The notes under the pieces are model-generated. The model was given only the letters and a program-made list of their open reading frames with translations. It was not told where the DNA came from and searched no databases. 64,000 nt of DNA from Platanthera guangdongensis. Lineage: Eukaryota; Streptophyta; Magnoliopsida; Asparagales; Orchidaceae. Positions 33,623-43,883 of this stretch are shown here, piece by piece. The DNA is taken from positions 83,326,564 through 83,390,563 of the forward strand of contig CM077166.1 of assembly GCA_039583875.1 (NCBI GenBank), read 5' to 3'. The position numbers and the translations under genes are program-made. How positions within the stretch are numbered: position 1 is the first letter of the stretch; each line of letters begins with the position of its first letter.

Positions 33623-34956
33623 AGATTAGTTCTTCTTTCATGATGCGGATTCTCAATAGAATTTCATTGCCTTCCTCTTTTCTTTAGCTCATTGAAAGCT
33701 CATAGAACATCTCTTTGTCCCACGTTGAGAAGAAGAACTGCTTTAGCTCATTTTCTTCTTTCTGTACACCGAGAAGTCTAGTCCTTCTTCCTTGAGAAGA
33801 CTGACGGAGCAATTCCGCAAAAAATGGTTGTGCTCTCTTCTCTCTTTAGAAAAACCTATGTCACTAGAACAGGTGAGGAAGACCTCCAATCACTGTACTG
33901 GCAATGAAAGATGAACTCCTTCCATGCCAACAAGTAGAGTACTTTACTTTCAAAAGAATCAAAAGAAGAGAGATGAGATAAAGCTTTGAAGTTGGTAGCT
34001 GAAAGAAAGCTAAAGCTGTTCGTGAAGGTCAGGCCAGAGCGGGAGCACGTGCCTAGCGGGGCGAGCAGCTTTTCTTTACTATTACCTTTACCTTCCTAGT
34101 CGCCAAGGATGGAGTGAACCGAAGTTCGTAAGCACAGGGCGTTTGCTTCCAAGAAAGGGGCAGATGCGAGATGTATATAATAGGTTCCGTTCATCCGATC
34201 TTTTCACAATTCATTCTATTGATGCCCAAGCCCCTATCGGTGAAGCGAGACTAAAGACTGACTCTAAAGACACTTCTCGCCTCTTACCGGTGTGGGAGTA
34301 TGAGTGATCCTATCCGCTGCTTGGATCTTTCCTGTGTTTGCACAAATCCCCTTTTCCCTTTGCGGGTGGATGCATCGAATCCTATTACACGGGAAGAACT
34401 CAAGCAGCTCCTATCGAATTTGAGGTTTAGAATCCTTTGTTTGGTGGTCTCGTATAGTTGGCCGCTCTTCCTTGCTGCAACCCGATCTTGCCAATCTAAC
34501 TATCCCCGATTCGCCTAGGTATCAGATTAGAGTCCATAAGGAATAGGAAGCCGTAGTCCCGCGTTCGGAGGCAAAAGAAAAAAGAAAATGAAATGGTACA
34601 TGCGATGAGACTCGCCGCACGGCACCATGCCAACTCAATCCGCCGCCTCCTATCAGAAGAAGAGGCGCCGGGAATCTCTCTCTTGAGCGTCCCCTTCCTT
34701 TTCTTTTCAATAATGACTCATAGTGATGAATGAAGAAAGGAGCGAGAGCAACTACGCTAACCGCTCGCAAACTCCGGATTTGAGAAATCCTAGTATACTA
34801 GTATACTCTAGCTCCTTAGCTAGCTATTAAATAGTCTGAGAAAATTCTAGATAGGCCTCAAGAAACCGCTAGCTCCTTTGGCTCGTATGGAACTCCAACT
34901 AAAACGGAGACTCTAGAAGGCGGAGAACTGGCCCACTAGCAAACTCCGGATTTGAC

Positions 34957-35936
34957 GCCTCCCCGTCAACTTCTCTTGCAGCCCTCTCCATCAGCTCTTC
35001 GTTGGAGAGGGGAGCACTCTCTTCAGCTCCATCCTGAAGAAACCCTATTGCAGCCCCAGGGTGAAAGCCATCATCAGGCTATGCCCTATCATCTCCTGGA
35101 CCTGGGTGACCTCCTCTTGGAACCGGTCAATATAGCTCCCTAAGGTCTCGTTCACCCCCTGCTTGATGTGGAATAGGGACTTCGACTCGTTCTTCCTCCT
35201 CTTAGAGGTGGTGAACCTTAACATAAACCCTCGGCGCAGGTCCTCGAAGCAGTAAATGGAGCTGGCCGACAGTTGGTGAATCCACTCACTCGACTTCTCC
35301 TTGAGGGTGATGGCGAAGTGTCAGCACTTGAACCCATCCGACATCTGCCGGATCGAGACCACGTCCTCAAACAACTGGACGTGCTGGACTTGGTCTCCCT
35401 TCCCAGTGTAGTAAGACATTTCGGGTTCCCTGAACCCCTCTAGAACTGGGGCGGAAGTGACCAGCTCGCTAAACGTGCTGCCTCCCCATGCATGTAGAGC
35501 TGGAGGATCTCGTGCACCCATCTCGCCGAACATGCCTCCGCTTGCCGAGCTAGGGAAGAGCACTCGTCCGGGGAGCTCGCATCCCCTTCCATCTTCGGCG
35601 ACCTCCTTCCCATCTCTCCTGCCGGGAGCGTCCTCGACCAGAGATGGGGCGGCAGTGATTGGGATAGCTGGAGTCGTACATTAGGCCCGTGTGCCGAGTG
35701 CGAACTTGATGAGGCTGAGTACCTCCTGCCTGAAGTCTTCCAACATCCCCACCGTGGCCAAAGGTGGCGGGGGCGGCGAGTCGGACCTGTTCGAGTCTTG
35801 TCCTTCTCCTCTTGTCATCTAGCTGGTTGAAGATTTTTTTTTGCTGACCACTTTCCACGCTCATTACACTAAAATGTTGAAACCAAAAATTCAGTTCCTT
35901 GTGGAGTTCACCCTTGGGGAAGGGGTGATCACACAC
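34957..35936 (-). pseudogene. Tat/Retand-like Ty3 gag remnant
   Basis: The minus strand shows the gag pattern of the Tat lineage: FREPEMSYYTGKGDQ, then ITLKEKSSEWIHQL, SIYCFEDLRRGFMLRF, SLFHIKQGVNETLGSYIDRF. The frame begins near 35936 and is broken by stops and at least one frameshift (near 35550-35563), with a stop at 35321 where the conserved FP/FA motif would follow. It ends at 34956 against the mitochondrial insert, so the rest of gag and all pol are missing. Confidence 0.75.
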
Positions 35937-35939
35937 CTA

Positions 35940-36447
35940 CTTCTCTCCGACAAACCCGAAAGATCTTAGAGCGCTTCCCCTCCTTATCCAAATGCCGAGC
36001 TAAGGCTACCTCAGAAAGAACAAAAAGATCTGAATGCTGATAAGCCTGCCTTCTGAGGTGCCCCTTTGGTCTTATTTATAGCTTTCTGAAAACGTCCTGC
36101 AAATAGCCAACCTCCGCTGTTTTGAACAGCTATGTGCATCCCAGCTAGGTCTGCAAACAGTATAACTCCGCTGTTCTAATAAGCTATTCACACACATGGG
36201 AGGTGCACCTATGTAATTTCGCCTCTATACCCCACTGCGCTGGTACCATGTGTCAGGAGGTTGGCTCGCCACTACTCTCCTCCCCCACGGCGCTGGTACG
36301 ACCTGGCTCCCGCGACTCGCCTTCTCCCCTTGGGCGAGCGTGAGCCAGGCCTCCGTGACCTACAAATGCTCGCTCCGAGGCAGGCTGGCGGCCAGGATGC
36401 CTATAGGAGAGCAGGCAGGCCGATCTCAGATTGTCACTATGGGAACT
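35940..36447 (-). repeat. Tat-like LTR, left portion (split by Tekay)
   Basis: In element orientation this lies upstream of gag. It has a TATA-like box (GCTATAAATAA on the minus strand at 36072-36082) and GC-rich text. It is cut by the Tekay element at 36447 and continues at 46517. The exact inner boundary and primer site were not identified. Confidence 0.6.
36072..36082 (-). promoter_or_regulatory. TATA-like box of Tat-like LTR
   Basis: The minus strand reads GCTATAAATAA. If Tekay is removed, the 28-bp repeat array (46577-46744) lies upstream of it. Confidence 0.55.
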
Positions 36448-39065
36448 TGTAACACCCCAGTTTTGCAAGAGGTTCAGTCTGCAGTTCTGGAAAAAATTTT
36501 GGGTTTCTGGCGGGAGGCACACGGCCTGCAACACGGGCGTGTCGCAGGGCGTGTCGAGGCCGTGTCGACACTCGGCCCAAGTGTCGACACTTTCGCTCGA
36601 CAAAGTGTCGAGAGTGGGGCACACGGCCTGCGATACGGGCGTGTCGCAGGGCGTGTCGAGGCTGTGTCGACACTCGGCCCAAGTGTCGACACTTTCGCTC
36701 AACAAAGTGTCGAGAGTGTGGCACACGGCCTGCGATACGGGCGTGTTGCAGGGCGTGTCGAGGCCGTGTCGACACTCGTCCCAAGTGTCGACACTTTTGC
36801 TCGACAGGGTGTCGAGACTGGGGCACACGGCCTGTGACACGGGCGTGTCCCGCTTGGTCGATGATCTTCGCTCGACGTTTTTCCGCGGTGTCGACACAAA
36901 GCCTGTCGACGGGTGTCGATACTTGGCACACGGCTTGGGACACGGGCGTGTCCCAGGCCGTGTCATCTCTCGGGTTGGTTTCCGGGCCGTGTTGTTGGAG
37001 GCACACGGCCGGCCACACGGCCGTGTCACTGGGGACACGGGCGTGTGGGGTTGAACACGGGCGTGTCGGATGCCCGTGTGTGATTCCAGGCGCGTCGATT
37101 TGAGACGGAGAATGAGGCACACGGCCCTGGACACGGGCGTGCGCCAGGCCGTGTTCGGCCCAGATTTACTATTTTCCAGGCGAATCGCGGCCATTTCTTT
37201 TTCTGGTTTTGGGATCTAACGGTTCAGGCCATCTCCTTGGGAAGTTAAGTCCGATTTTAGGGTTGGAAACCCTCATTTGTTTTCCAAGTCTTCTCTTTCT
37301 AAGTTCTTGAGAGAAACTAGAGCAAGGAGGAAGGAGAAGAAGGTCTTGGGCTGTAGGGAGAGTTTCAGTGCTCCAAATCGCGAGCCGAGTCCGGATCCGT
37401 GAAGCTTAGAGCGTTGCGAAGTTTTCCATCCGGCTATTTTTCCATGGCAAGGAAGAGGAGTCGGAAGGTAACGACATCTCTCCTCTCGGTCCTTAGGATG
37501 TATGTCTTAGCATCATGTATTTTCTTTCTTTCTAATTTATGGGCACCAAACTCTCAAATGAGAGGGGTTTTGGTTTGCCAAGGTTCAAGAGGAACCTTCG
37601 GGTTGATTGAGTCCGTCCCCGGCATATTTTGCATTAGAGATCCGCTTCGCTAGTGGATTAGGCATGGTGGGTGAAGCCGTAGTCGCGACCGTTAGTCCGA
37701 CTCGGTGATGTTGCATACGAACTTATGGATTCATAGAGATTTTCGTTGCGGCAAGATGTCGTTTGTGTTGTGGTGGTGATTGTCCTGTTTGCTTGAAAAG
37801 GTACGTGTAGTCGAACCCGGACAAGGTTAGCTCCTCGTGGCAGTAGATGGTTTCCTTGAGGGACAAGGTTAGCTCCGTATGAGTTGGAGATGGATTCCTT
37901 GGTGGACAAGGTTAGCTCCGCACGAGTTGGAGATGGTTTCATTGGTGCGCGGGAACGCTGCAGTACAAAGAGGTATTACGATGTATTTAGTCTTGGTTTG
38001 TGTTGTTCCAAGGCGTGACTATGTCTCCGTGGTCGGCTGGCTATCCCGTGATATGTGCGTCATGTGTGGAGAGTGTCCCGGCGAGACTAGTCCCCTTCTG
38101 TGAGACTGACGAGAATGCCAAGCTTGGGGAAAGCCCGGGCAAAGAGGCCATGAGCGGGTGGGGTCCAGCAAGGCTTCTTAGAATCGGTCGGTCTGTTTTT
38201 GTTGGAATCCTGACATGAGACGTCAGAGCTTGCAGGCAAGCCCGGGGCTAAGCCCACGAGCGGGTGGGGCCTTGGCAAGAATTCCTTGTGGCGGCCTGTG
38301 CGCCGTTTGAGGGAGAGGTGTCTCCCTTAGTGTTTGCGGCTTTATGCCAATTAGGGAAATGTGAGTACCCAAATGATGCGATGTTGTGCTAGATGCATAC
38401 GCAGTAGGGTACCTTAGGTGAAGCCCGGGTGTTGCATTCATGTTGCATAGTAGGCCCTTTCTTTATATGCTCAACCAATAGAGAACATGTTTGATGATTG
38501 AGACATCCAAGCCTGTTTTAATGTTCTTATGTTTATAGCTATTTTTATTGCATATGAAGTGCTGACTTGCAGGTTGGAGGGTTCCCCGGGGTCCGTTAGG
38601 TGCGGCCGGGAGGAGATGTGTTGTTACACAGTTTGAGGTGAGCCTTTGCTGACCCACGTTACTAATAATTTTTACAGGGCAAGGATCGCATGCAGGAGCT
38701 AGCACGCCGGCCAAAAAGGCCTAAGCCCATGAAGTGTTTTTCCCTCTTTTGTAGCACTACATTGATGATGATGTTTGTTTGAGACCCTTTTATCCGGCTT
38801 ACATGCCGAGGTAGACTAGGAGTGCTCAGCACATTCATGATTGATGTATTATGTCTCTTTTGGACACTTATTGTTAGGCCTTAAGGCCATTTGTTTTACT
38901 CTTTAGTGGTGGATAACTTCTAGTCCTGTTTGTTTCCGCTGAGTTGTGTAAGTGTTTTGAGTTTGGGTAGTTATATCAACTTATAATACTAAAGCTGTGG
39001 CGTTCATATGCTGTGGGGCCCCGGCCGGACCCATATTATACGTCCACTACAGGGGAGGTGTTACA
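36448..39065 (+). repeat. 5' LTR of Tekay element
   Basis: The LTR is 2618 bp. Its first third is a motif array (36515-37160) containing about four tandem copies of a ~102-bp unit built from CACACGGCCTG, GACACGGGCGTGTC and GTGTCGACACT words. The period is divisible by three, so long open frames appear on both strands; these are artefacts. The remainder is shared with the Tekay-like fragment at 20757-21872. Confidence 0.93.
36515..37160. repeat. ~102-bp tandem repeats of CACGGGCGTG/GTCGACAC motifs in Tekay 5' LTR
   Basis: Copies start at roughly 36516, 36617, 36719 and 36821, then degenerate. Each holds CACACGGCC, ACACGGGCGTGTC and paired GTGTCGACACT...AGTGTCGACACT words. The A1 LTR carries both word types although it belongs to another lineage. 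The paired array in the 3' LTR is at about 43951-44610. Confidence 0.88.
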
Positions 39066-39068
39066 ATT

Positions 39069-39080
39069 TGGTATCAAAGC
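39069..39080 (+). promoter_or_regulatory. Primer binding site of Tekay element (initiator tRNA-Met)
   Basis: TGGTATCAAAGC lies three bases after the LTR end and differs at one base from the consensus TGGTATCAGAGC. Confidence 0.9.
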
Positions 39081-39206
39081 GAGGTTTGATTCAAGGTTAG
39101 TGCGTAGAGAAGCTATCCACATAAGAGTAACGCGGGACCGTGAGTGTCCTTATGTTTTAGTCTTGAGATTAGAGACTAATCCCTTATTTCTTGTTTTCCT
39201 GAAGAG

Positions 39207-40366
39207 TGCAAGCAACGAGGCGGGCACTTCAAGAGCAAGGGATGATCTCTTGGCGAGCAGTGCTACTGCTCCAGGCCTTTTGGGCACGGGTGTAAACCCG
39301 GCCGACTTCTGTCGTATGCTTGCAGAAGCGATGGTGGCAGCCCAAGCGGCGGCTGCAGCCCAGGTAGCAACCCCTGCTACACCGGACACGGCGACGGCCG
39401 TGCCAGGCGGAGAAGCCAGGCGAGTGGAGCCTTTGGCAGAAAGGGTGGTGGTAGGACATGGAGACCGACACATGAAGTATTTCCTGAGTTTCCATCCCCC
39501 GTCCTTCAAGGGTGTTGGAACGCCAACGGATGCGGAGGATTGGTGGGTTCGTATTCAAGAACTGTTAAGGGCGGCAGAGACGCCAGAGGAAAAGAAAGCT
39601 GAGTATGCGACGTTCATGTTGGAAGGAGACGCCAAATTGTGGTGGGTGAGCCATAGCGGCCGCCTGTTCCCGGGACGCACCCCGTCAGTGGAAGAGTTTG
39701 GGGACGCTTTTCTTAAGAGGTATATTCCAGTTTCAACAGGGTTGGCCCTGCAGAGGCAGTTTCTGCATCTAATGCAGCGAGACAAGACAGTGGATGAGTA
39801 CGTACAAGAGTTCACCCGTTTGGGTCGTTATGCGGGAACGACAATGGCGGATGATGTAGAGAGGGATAACCTCTTCTACCAAGGGTTGAGGGAGAATCTG
39901 AGACAACCCCTCATCTCCATGAAGAGGGCGAGATTTAATGAGCTAGTTGAAGCCGCCAGGAGTTTGGAGAATGATCTGGAGCGAACCCAACGTCGAAAGG
40001 GTTTTACTCCCAAGCATGGGGAAGGGAATCCCTCCCAATCTCATGTAAAGTCTGATGGGAGCAGGTGGAGGAGGAAGCCTCACACTTCCAGGTCGGGTGA
40101 GAGGAGCACTTGGATGCCAGGGGGTTCTCACTCTAGGGGACCGCCGACGTGTTACAATTGCGGGAAGGTTGGGCACATAGCCCGTGCTTGTCAGCAAGGG
40201 GGAGTGGGGCAAGATGCAAAGCAGGAGCAGTCTGTGCGCTCAGGCCCCAGTGCTGCAGAGAAAGGAAAGATGGCGGAGTCGAGCGCTTCTCGGTTCCAAC
40301 CGGTGCAACCAAGGGCTTACAACCTTGGACAGCAAGAAGCGATCCGCCAAACCGACGTGGTGACAG
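39207..40366 (+). pseudogene. Tekay gag
   Basis: The frame is open from the LTR through to the presumed splice donor at 40366/40367. It carries the retrotransposon gag domain (about 39470-39960: FMLEGDAKLWWVS, FLKRYIP, QRDKTVDEYVQEF) and a CX2CX4HX4C knuckle CYNCGKVGHIARAC at 40150-40191. The first ATG in frame after the primer site is 39316, inside what looks like the usual Ala-rich N-terminus. Coding-like text begins upstream at about 39207, so the original start codon seems lost or moved. Gag would assemble the particle and bind RNA. Confidence 0.85.
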
Positions 40367-40440
40367 GTATGAAGAAAATTTAAGTTTGCATTTGTGCTTC
40401 ATACTTTTAGACTCCCTTTCCGTGTGTTGTCTTGTTGTAG
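40367..40440 (+). other. Candidate 74-nt intron between gag and protease
   Basis: GT (40367) follows a CAG exon end and AG (40439-40440) ends a T-rich tract (ttgtcttgttgtag). The gag frame has codons starting at positions equal to 1 modulo 3 and the protease frame at 0 modulo 3. Removing exactly 74 nt, which is 2 modulo 3, joins them in frame. Unspliced, the gag frame stops at about 40381-40383. Splicing versus readthrough could set the gag:pol ratio. Confidence 0.6.
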
Positions 40441-42206
40441 GCTTCGTGTTAGTTTCTGGATACCCCGCTAGGATATTGTTCGATACTGGGGCTTCGCACT
40501 CTTTTCTTGCGGAGTGTTTCATCCAAAGGGTAGGAGTCGAGTCTTTCTCGGCGGACGCGGAACTAAAAGTGCACATGCCCAATGGGTCATCTATGACCAC
40601 CGGGGCTAAAGGGCGCATCTGTTAGGAGCTAGACGGAGTTGACTTCGTTTTGGAAGCGGCAGTGTTGCAGTTAGTAGAGTTCGATATCATTTTGGGCATG
40701 GACTGGCTTGCAGAGCAGCGCGCCAGCATTGATTGTTTGTCCAAGGTAGTGACCCTAAAGAGTAAGGGGCAATCTGAAGTCAAATTTGTGGGCCTTTGTG
40801 GAGTAGCCCATTACCTAATTACGGCCATGCAAATGATGCGGGCGGTTAACCAGGGAGGTGTGGCGCTGGTAGCATTCTTGGAGGTTCGTATCTCCCAGCT
40901 ATCTATTGAGGAAGTGCCTGTGGTGGCAGAGTTCAGGGATGTGTTTCCGGATGAACTTCCTGGAGCGCCTCCTCGGTGGGAGATCGACTTCTCGATCGAG
41001 TTAGTGCCGGAGACTAGACCGGTGTCGCGTCCCCCATTTAGGATGGCACCAAAGGAGTTAGCGGAACTTAAAGTACAGTTACAGGAACTGTTGGAGCAAG
41101 GGTATATTAGACCCAGTTCTTCACCGTGGAGCGCACCGGTGTTTTTTGTAAAGAAGAAAGACGGTAGAATGCGCCTGTGCATAGACTACCGAGAGCTGAA
41201 TAAATTGACCGTCAAGAATAAGTATCTGATCCCTCGGATAGACGATTTGTTCGACCAATTGGTGGGGTCAGTGGTATATTCGAAACTGGACTTGAAGTCA
41301 GGCTACTATCAACTGCGAATTCGAGATGATGACATACCCAAAACTGCCTTTGGTACAAGGTATGGACACTTTGAGTTTACGGTGATGCCGTTCGGGTTGA
41401 CGAACGCACCATCGGTGTTCATGGATCTGATGAATCGACTATTTCGGGATTACTTGGATTCATTTGTGTTTGTCTTCATTGATGACATCTTGGTGTTCTC
41501 CAAGTCTGAAGTGGAGCATGAGACCCACTTGAGAGTGGTCCTGCAAGTGTTGAGGGAGAACCAATTATTTGCAAAGTTCTCAAAGTGCGAGTTCTGGTTA
41601 GCCAAGGTGGCGTTTTTGGGCCACGTGATTAGTGGTGATGGGGTGGCAGTGGATCCAGCGAAAGTGGAGGCCATCAGAGATTGGCCGGTGTTGAGGACCG
41701 TGGCGGAAGTCCGAAGTTTTCTTGGACTAGCTGGGTATTATAGGAGATTCATGGAGAATTTCTCGAAGATAGCTCTACCCCTCACCTCACTCACTCGCAA
41801 AGACCATAAGTTTGTGTGGACCCAAGAGTGCAGTCAAGCATTTGAGGCCATGAAGGAGAGGCTTATGATGGCTCCAATCCTGAGTTTACCGCAAGGGACC
41901 GATGGATTTCAGATTTTCAGTGACGCATCGGGATGCGGTTTGGGTTGCGTGTTGGTGCAACATGGCAAGGTGATAGCTTTTGGGTCTAGACAGCTGAAAC
42001 CTCATGAGAGGAATTACCCCGTCCATGACTTGGAGTTGGCGGCGGTAATCTTCGCATTGAAAATATGGCGACACTATGTGTATGGCGTAAGGGTGGAGAT
42101 CATTACGGACCATAAAAGCCTGAAGTATCTCTTGGATCAGAAGGACTTGAACATGCGGGAACGCAGATGGGTTGAGTTTCTTGGAGACTACGAAGTGGCG
42201 ATTTAG
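40441..42206 (+). pseudogene. Tekay protease, reverse transcriptase and RNase H
   Basis: The protease begins at once with the catalytic DTG (40482-40490, in LFDTGASHSFL). A TAG at 40623-40625 interrupts the frame, which reopens directly and continues through the IILGMDWL segment. RT spans about 41040-41680, with [29 protein letters not shown] and FIDD (41475-41486). RNase H follows ([17 protein letters not shown] and TDHKSL supply D, E and D), ending at a TAG (42204-42206) where Tyr/Gln-type text of the tether should continue. All catalytic residues are present; only the two stops spoil it. Confidence 0.92.
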
Positions 42207-43752
42207 TATACGCCGGGTAAAGCCAATGTGGTGGCGGACGTGTTGAGTAGAAAGTGCTCGGGGCAAGGAAATTGGATCGAAGCTCATGATGAGCGGTTGG
42301 TACGGGAATGGGAGTCCCTTGGATTGGAATGTGTTGCGAGAGGCGAGTCTAGCGTGGCTCGGTTGAACTGGATTGAAGTGCAAAACGACTTGTCCGATCG
42401 TATTTGGGAAGCGACTCGATTGGATGTGGAGTTTCAACCTTTTGTGTTGGAGGCTCAAAAGGGCGAGAGCAGCGCCTGGGAGATGATTGGGGGAATCTTG
42501 AGAAAGGATGGAAGGGTTTGTGTACCGCAGTTTGGCAATCTCCGTGAGGAGTTGATGTTTGAGGCTCACTTCTCAAAGTACTCCATTCACCCAGGCAGTA
42601 CAAAGATGTACTTGGATATGAAGAAATCCTTTTGGTGGCCGGGGTTGAAGCGAGATATAGCTTTGTATGTGAGTCATTGCCAAACATGTGCCTTGGTGAA
42701 GGCCGAATGTCAGAAACCGGGCGGGTTCCTGAAGCCCCTTCCAATTCCTGAGTGGAAATTTGAGGACATCTCCATGGACTTTGTGCATGGTTTGCCTAGA
42801 TCGCAGCATGGTAATGATGCTATTTGGGTGATCGTGGATCGCCTAACCAAGGTGGCTCACTTCATCCCAAATCGGAAAGAGGACAGCGTGGAGAAGCTGG
42901 TGGAGTTGTATGTTCGCAACATTGTGCGACTGCACGGAATTCCTAAGAGTATAGTCAGTGATCGAGATGGACGGTTCGTCTAAGGACTGGAGATTGGTTC
43001 AGAAGAGCTTGGGCACGAAGCTAAAGTTCAGTACGGCGTTCCATCCTCAAACTGATGGGCAAACAGAGAGGACGAACCGTACTATGGAGGATATGTTGAG
43101 AATGTACGTTCTTGATTTTGGCAAGAGGTGGGAGGATCACCTCTTCATGGTAGAATTTGCGTACAACAATAGTTTTCAAGCCAGCATAAAGATGGCACCA
43201 TACGAAGCTTTGTATGGGAGGCGGTGTCGAACGCCAATGTCTTGGGCAGAGGCGGGAGACACCAAACTGTTGGGAAAGGATGCGGTGGTTGACTCTTTTG
43301 AGTTGGTACGGACCATCCAAGAGCGTATGAAGGTGGCGCCAGACAGGCAAGCAAAATATTTTAATGCTCGTCACCGGAAGTTGGAATTTGCAGTTGGTGT
43401 TTGGGTTTATTTGAAGGTCAAGCCGTTCAAAGGCGTCTCACGGGTTCGCCGACTCAAGAAGCTGAGTCCAAGGTTTTTGGGGCCTTTTGAAATTGTTGAG
43501 CGGGTAGGAGAAGCGGCTTATCGGTTGGCGCTGTCCACAGATTTGAGTGGATTACATGACGTCTTCCACATCTCCGTTTTGAGAAAGGCCTTGGTAGAGG
43601 CTAGCGTAGTGATTGAGCCGGCATCGGTGCCGATTGAGGAAGACTTGAGGACGCGAGTCCTTCCAATTGCTATAGAGGATTCAGAGACTCGGCAGTTGCG
43701 GAATAAAGAAGTCAAACTCGTAAAAGTTCGATGGGACAACTGCAGGTCATGA
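42207..43752 (+). pseudogene. Tekay integrase
   Basis: In the frame of RT, 42228-42983 gives the end of the RNase H tether (PGKANVVADVLSRK), the zinc site (H in SIHPGS with HCQTC) and the catalytic core with D in SMDFVHGLP and D in VSDRDGRF. A one-base deletion at about 42978-42983 then shifts the frame; 42958-43752 continues with the catalytic E in QTDGQTERTNR and the GPF/Y-like module (RFLGPFEIVERVGEAAYRLAL). The C-terminus leads into a chromodomain. Confidence 0.9.
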
Positions 43753-43825
43753 GGAGTTGTCTTGGGAACGAGAACAGGCCATGATAGAAGATTATCCAGA
43801 ACTCTTCATGTCAGGTACAATTTAA
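43640..43825 (+). pseudogene. Chromodomain at the end of Tekay integrase, frameshifted
   Basis: The first half of the fold reads VKLVKVRWDN in the integrase frame. The second half, HEELSWEREQAM and YPELF, is one frame over and ends at TAA 43823-43825, so a one-base indel lies at about 43738-43745. Chromodomains of this clade are thought to guide insertion to heterochromatin, which fits the nested setting here. Confidence 0.82.
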
Positions 43826-43870
43826 GTTTTGTGCCCTTTTGTTTTGAAATTTCGGGACGAAATTCTGTTA

Positions 43871-43883
43871 AGTGGGGGAGAGT
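43871..43883 (+). promoter_or_regulatory. Polypurine tract of Tekay element
   Basis: agtgggggagagt abuts the 3' LTR start at 43884, the expected second-strand primer. Confidence 0.9.

Larger units (their letters stand above)
31885..34955. other. Mitochondrial DNA insert (NUMT-like)
   Basis: Base composition and texture change abruptly from the flanking LTRs: mixed GC, no LTR motifs, and short mitochondrial-intergenic-style text. The firm evidence is the atp1 coding fragment at 33448-33622. Other supports are weaker: a perfect 18-bp hairpin (32350-32394) of the kind common in plant mitochondrial spacers, and a 17-bp direct repeat (34767-34783 and 34939-34955). The outer limits are estimated from where LTR text (left) and gag text (right) stop. 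Small open frames (such as 32564-32866, 100 codons) are unrecognised. Confidence 0.65.

Noticed and set aside
36250..37194. Several overlapping open frames of 200-313 codons on both strands
   Set aside because: They lie in the Tekay LTR where a ~102-bp tandem repeat, divisible by three and GC-rich, keeps several frames open at once. The second LTR (43806-44642) shows the same. They are not genes.
39139..39206. Possible 5' leader intron before Tekay gag (GTGAGT ... CTGAAG)
   Set aside because: Splice-like borders exist, but there is no frame test and no upstream exon to support it.
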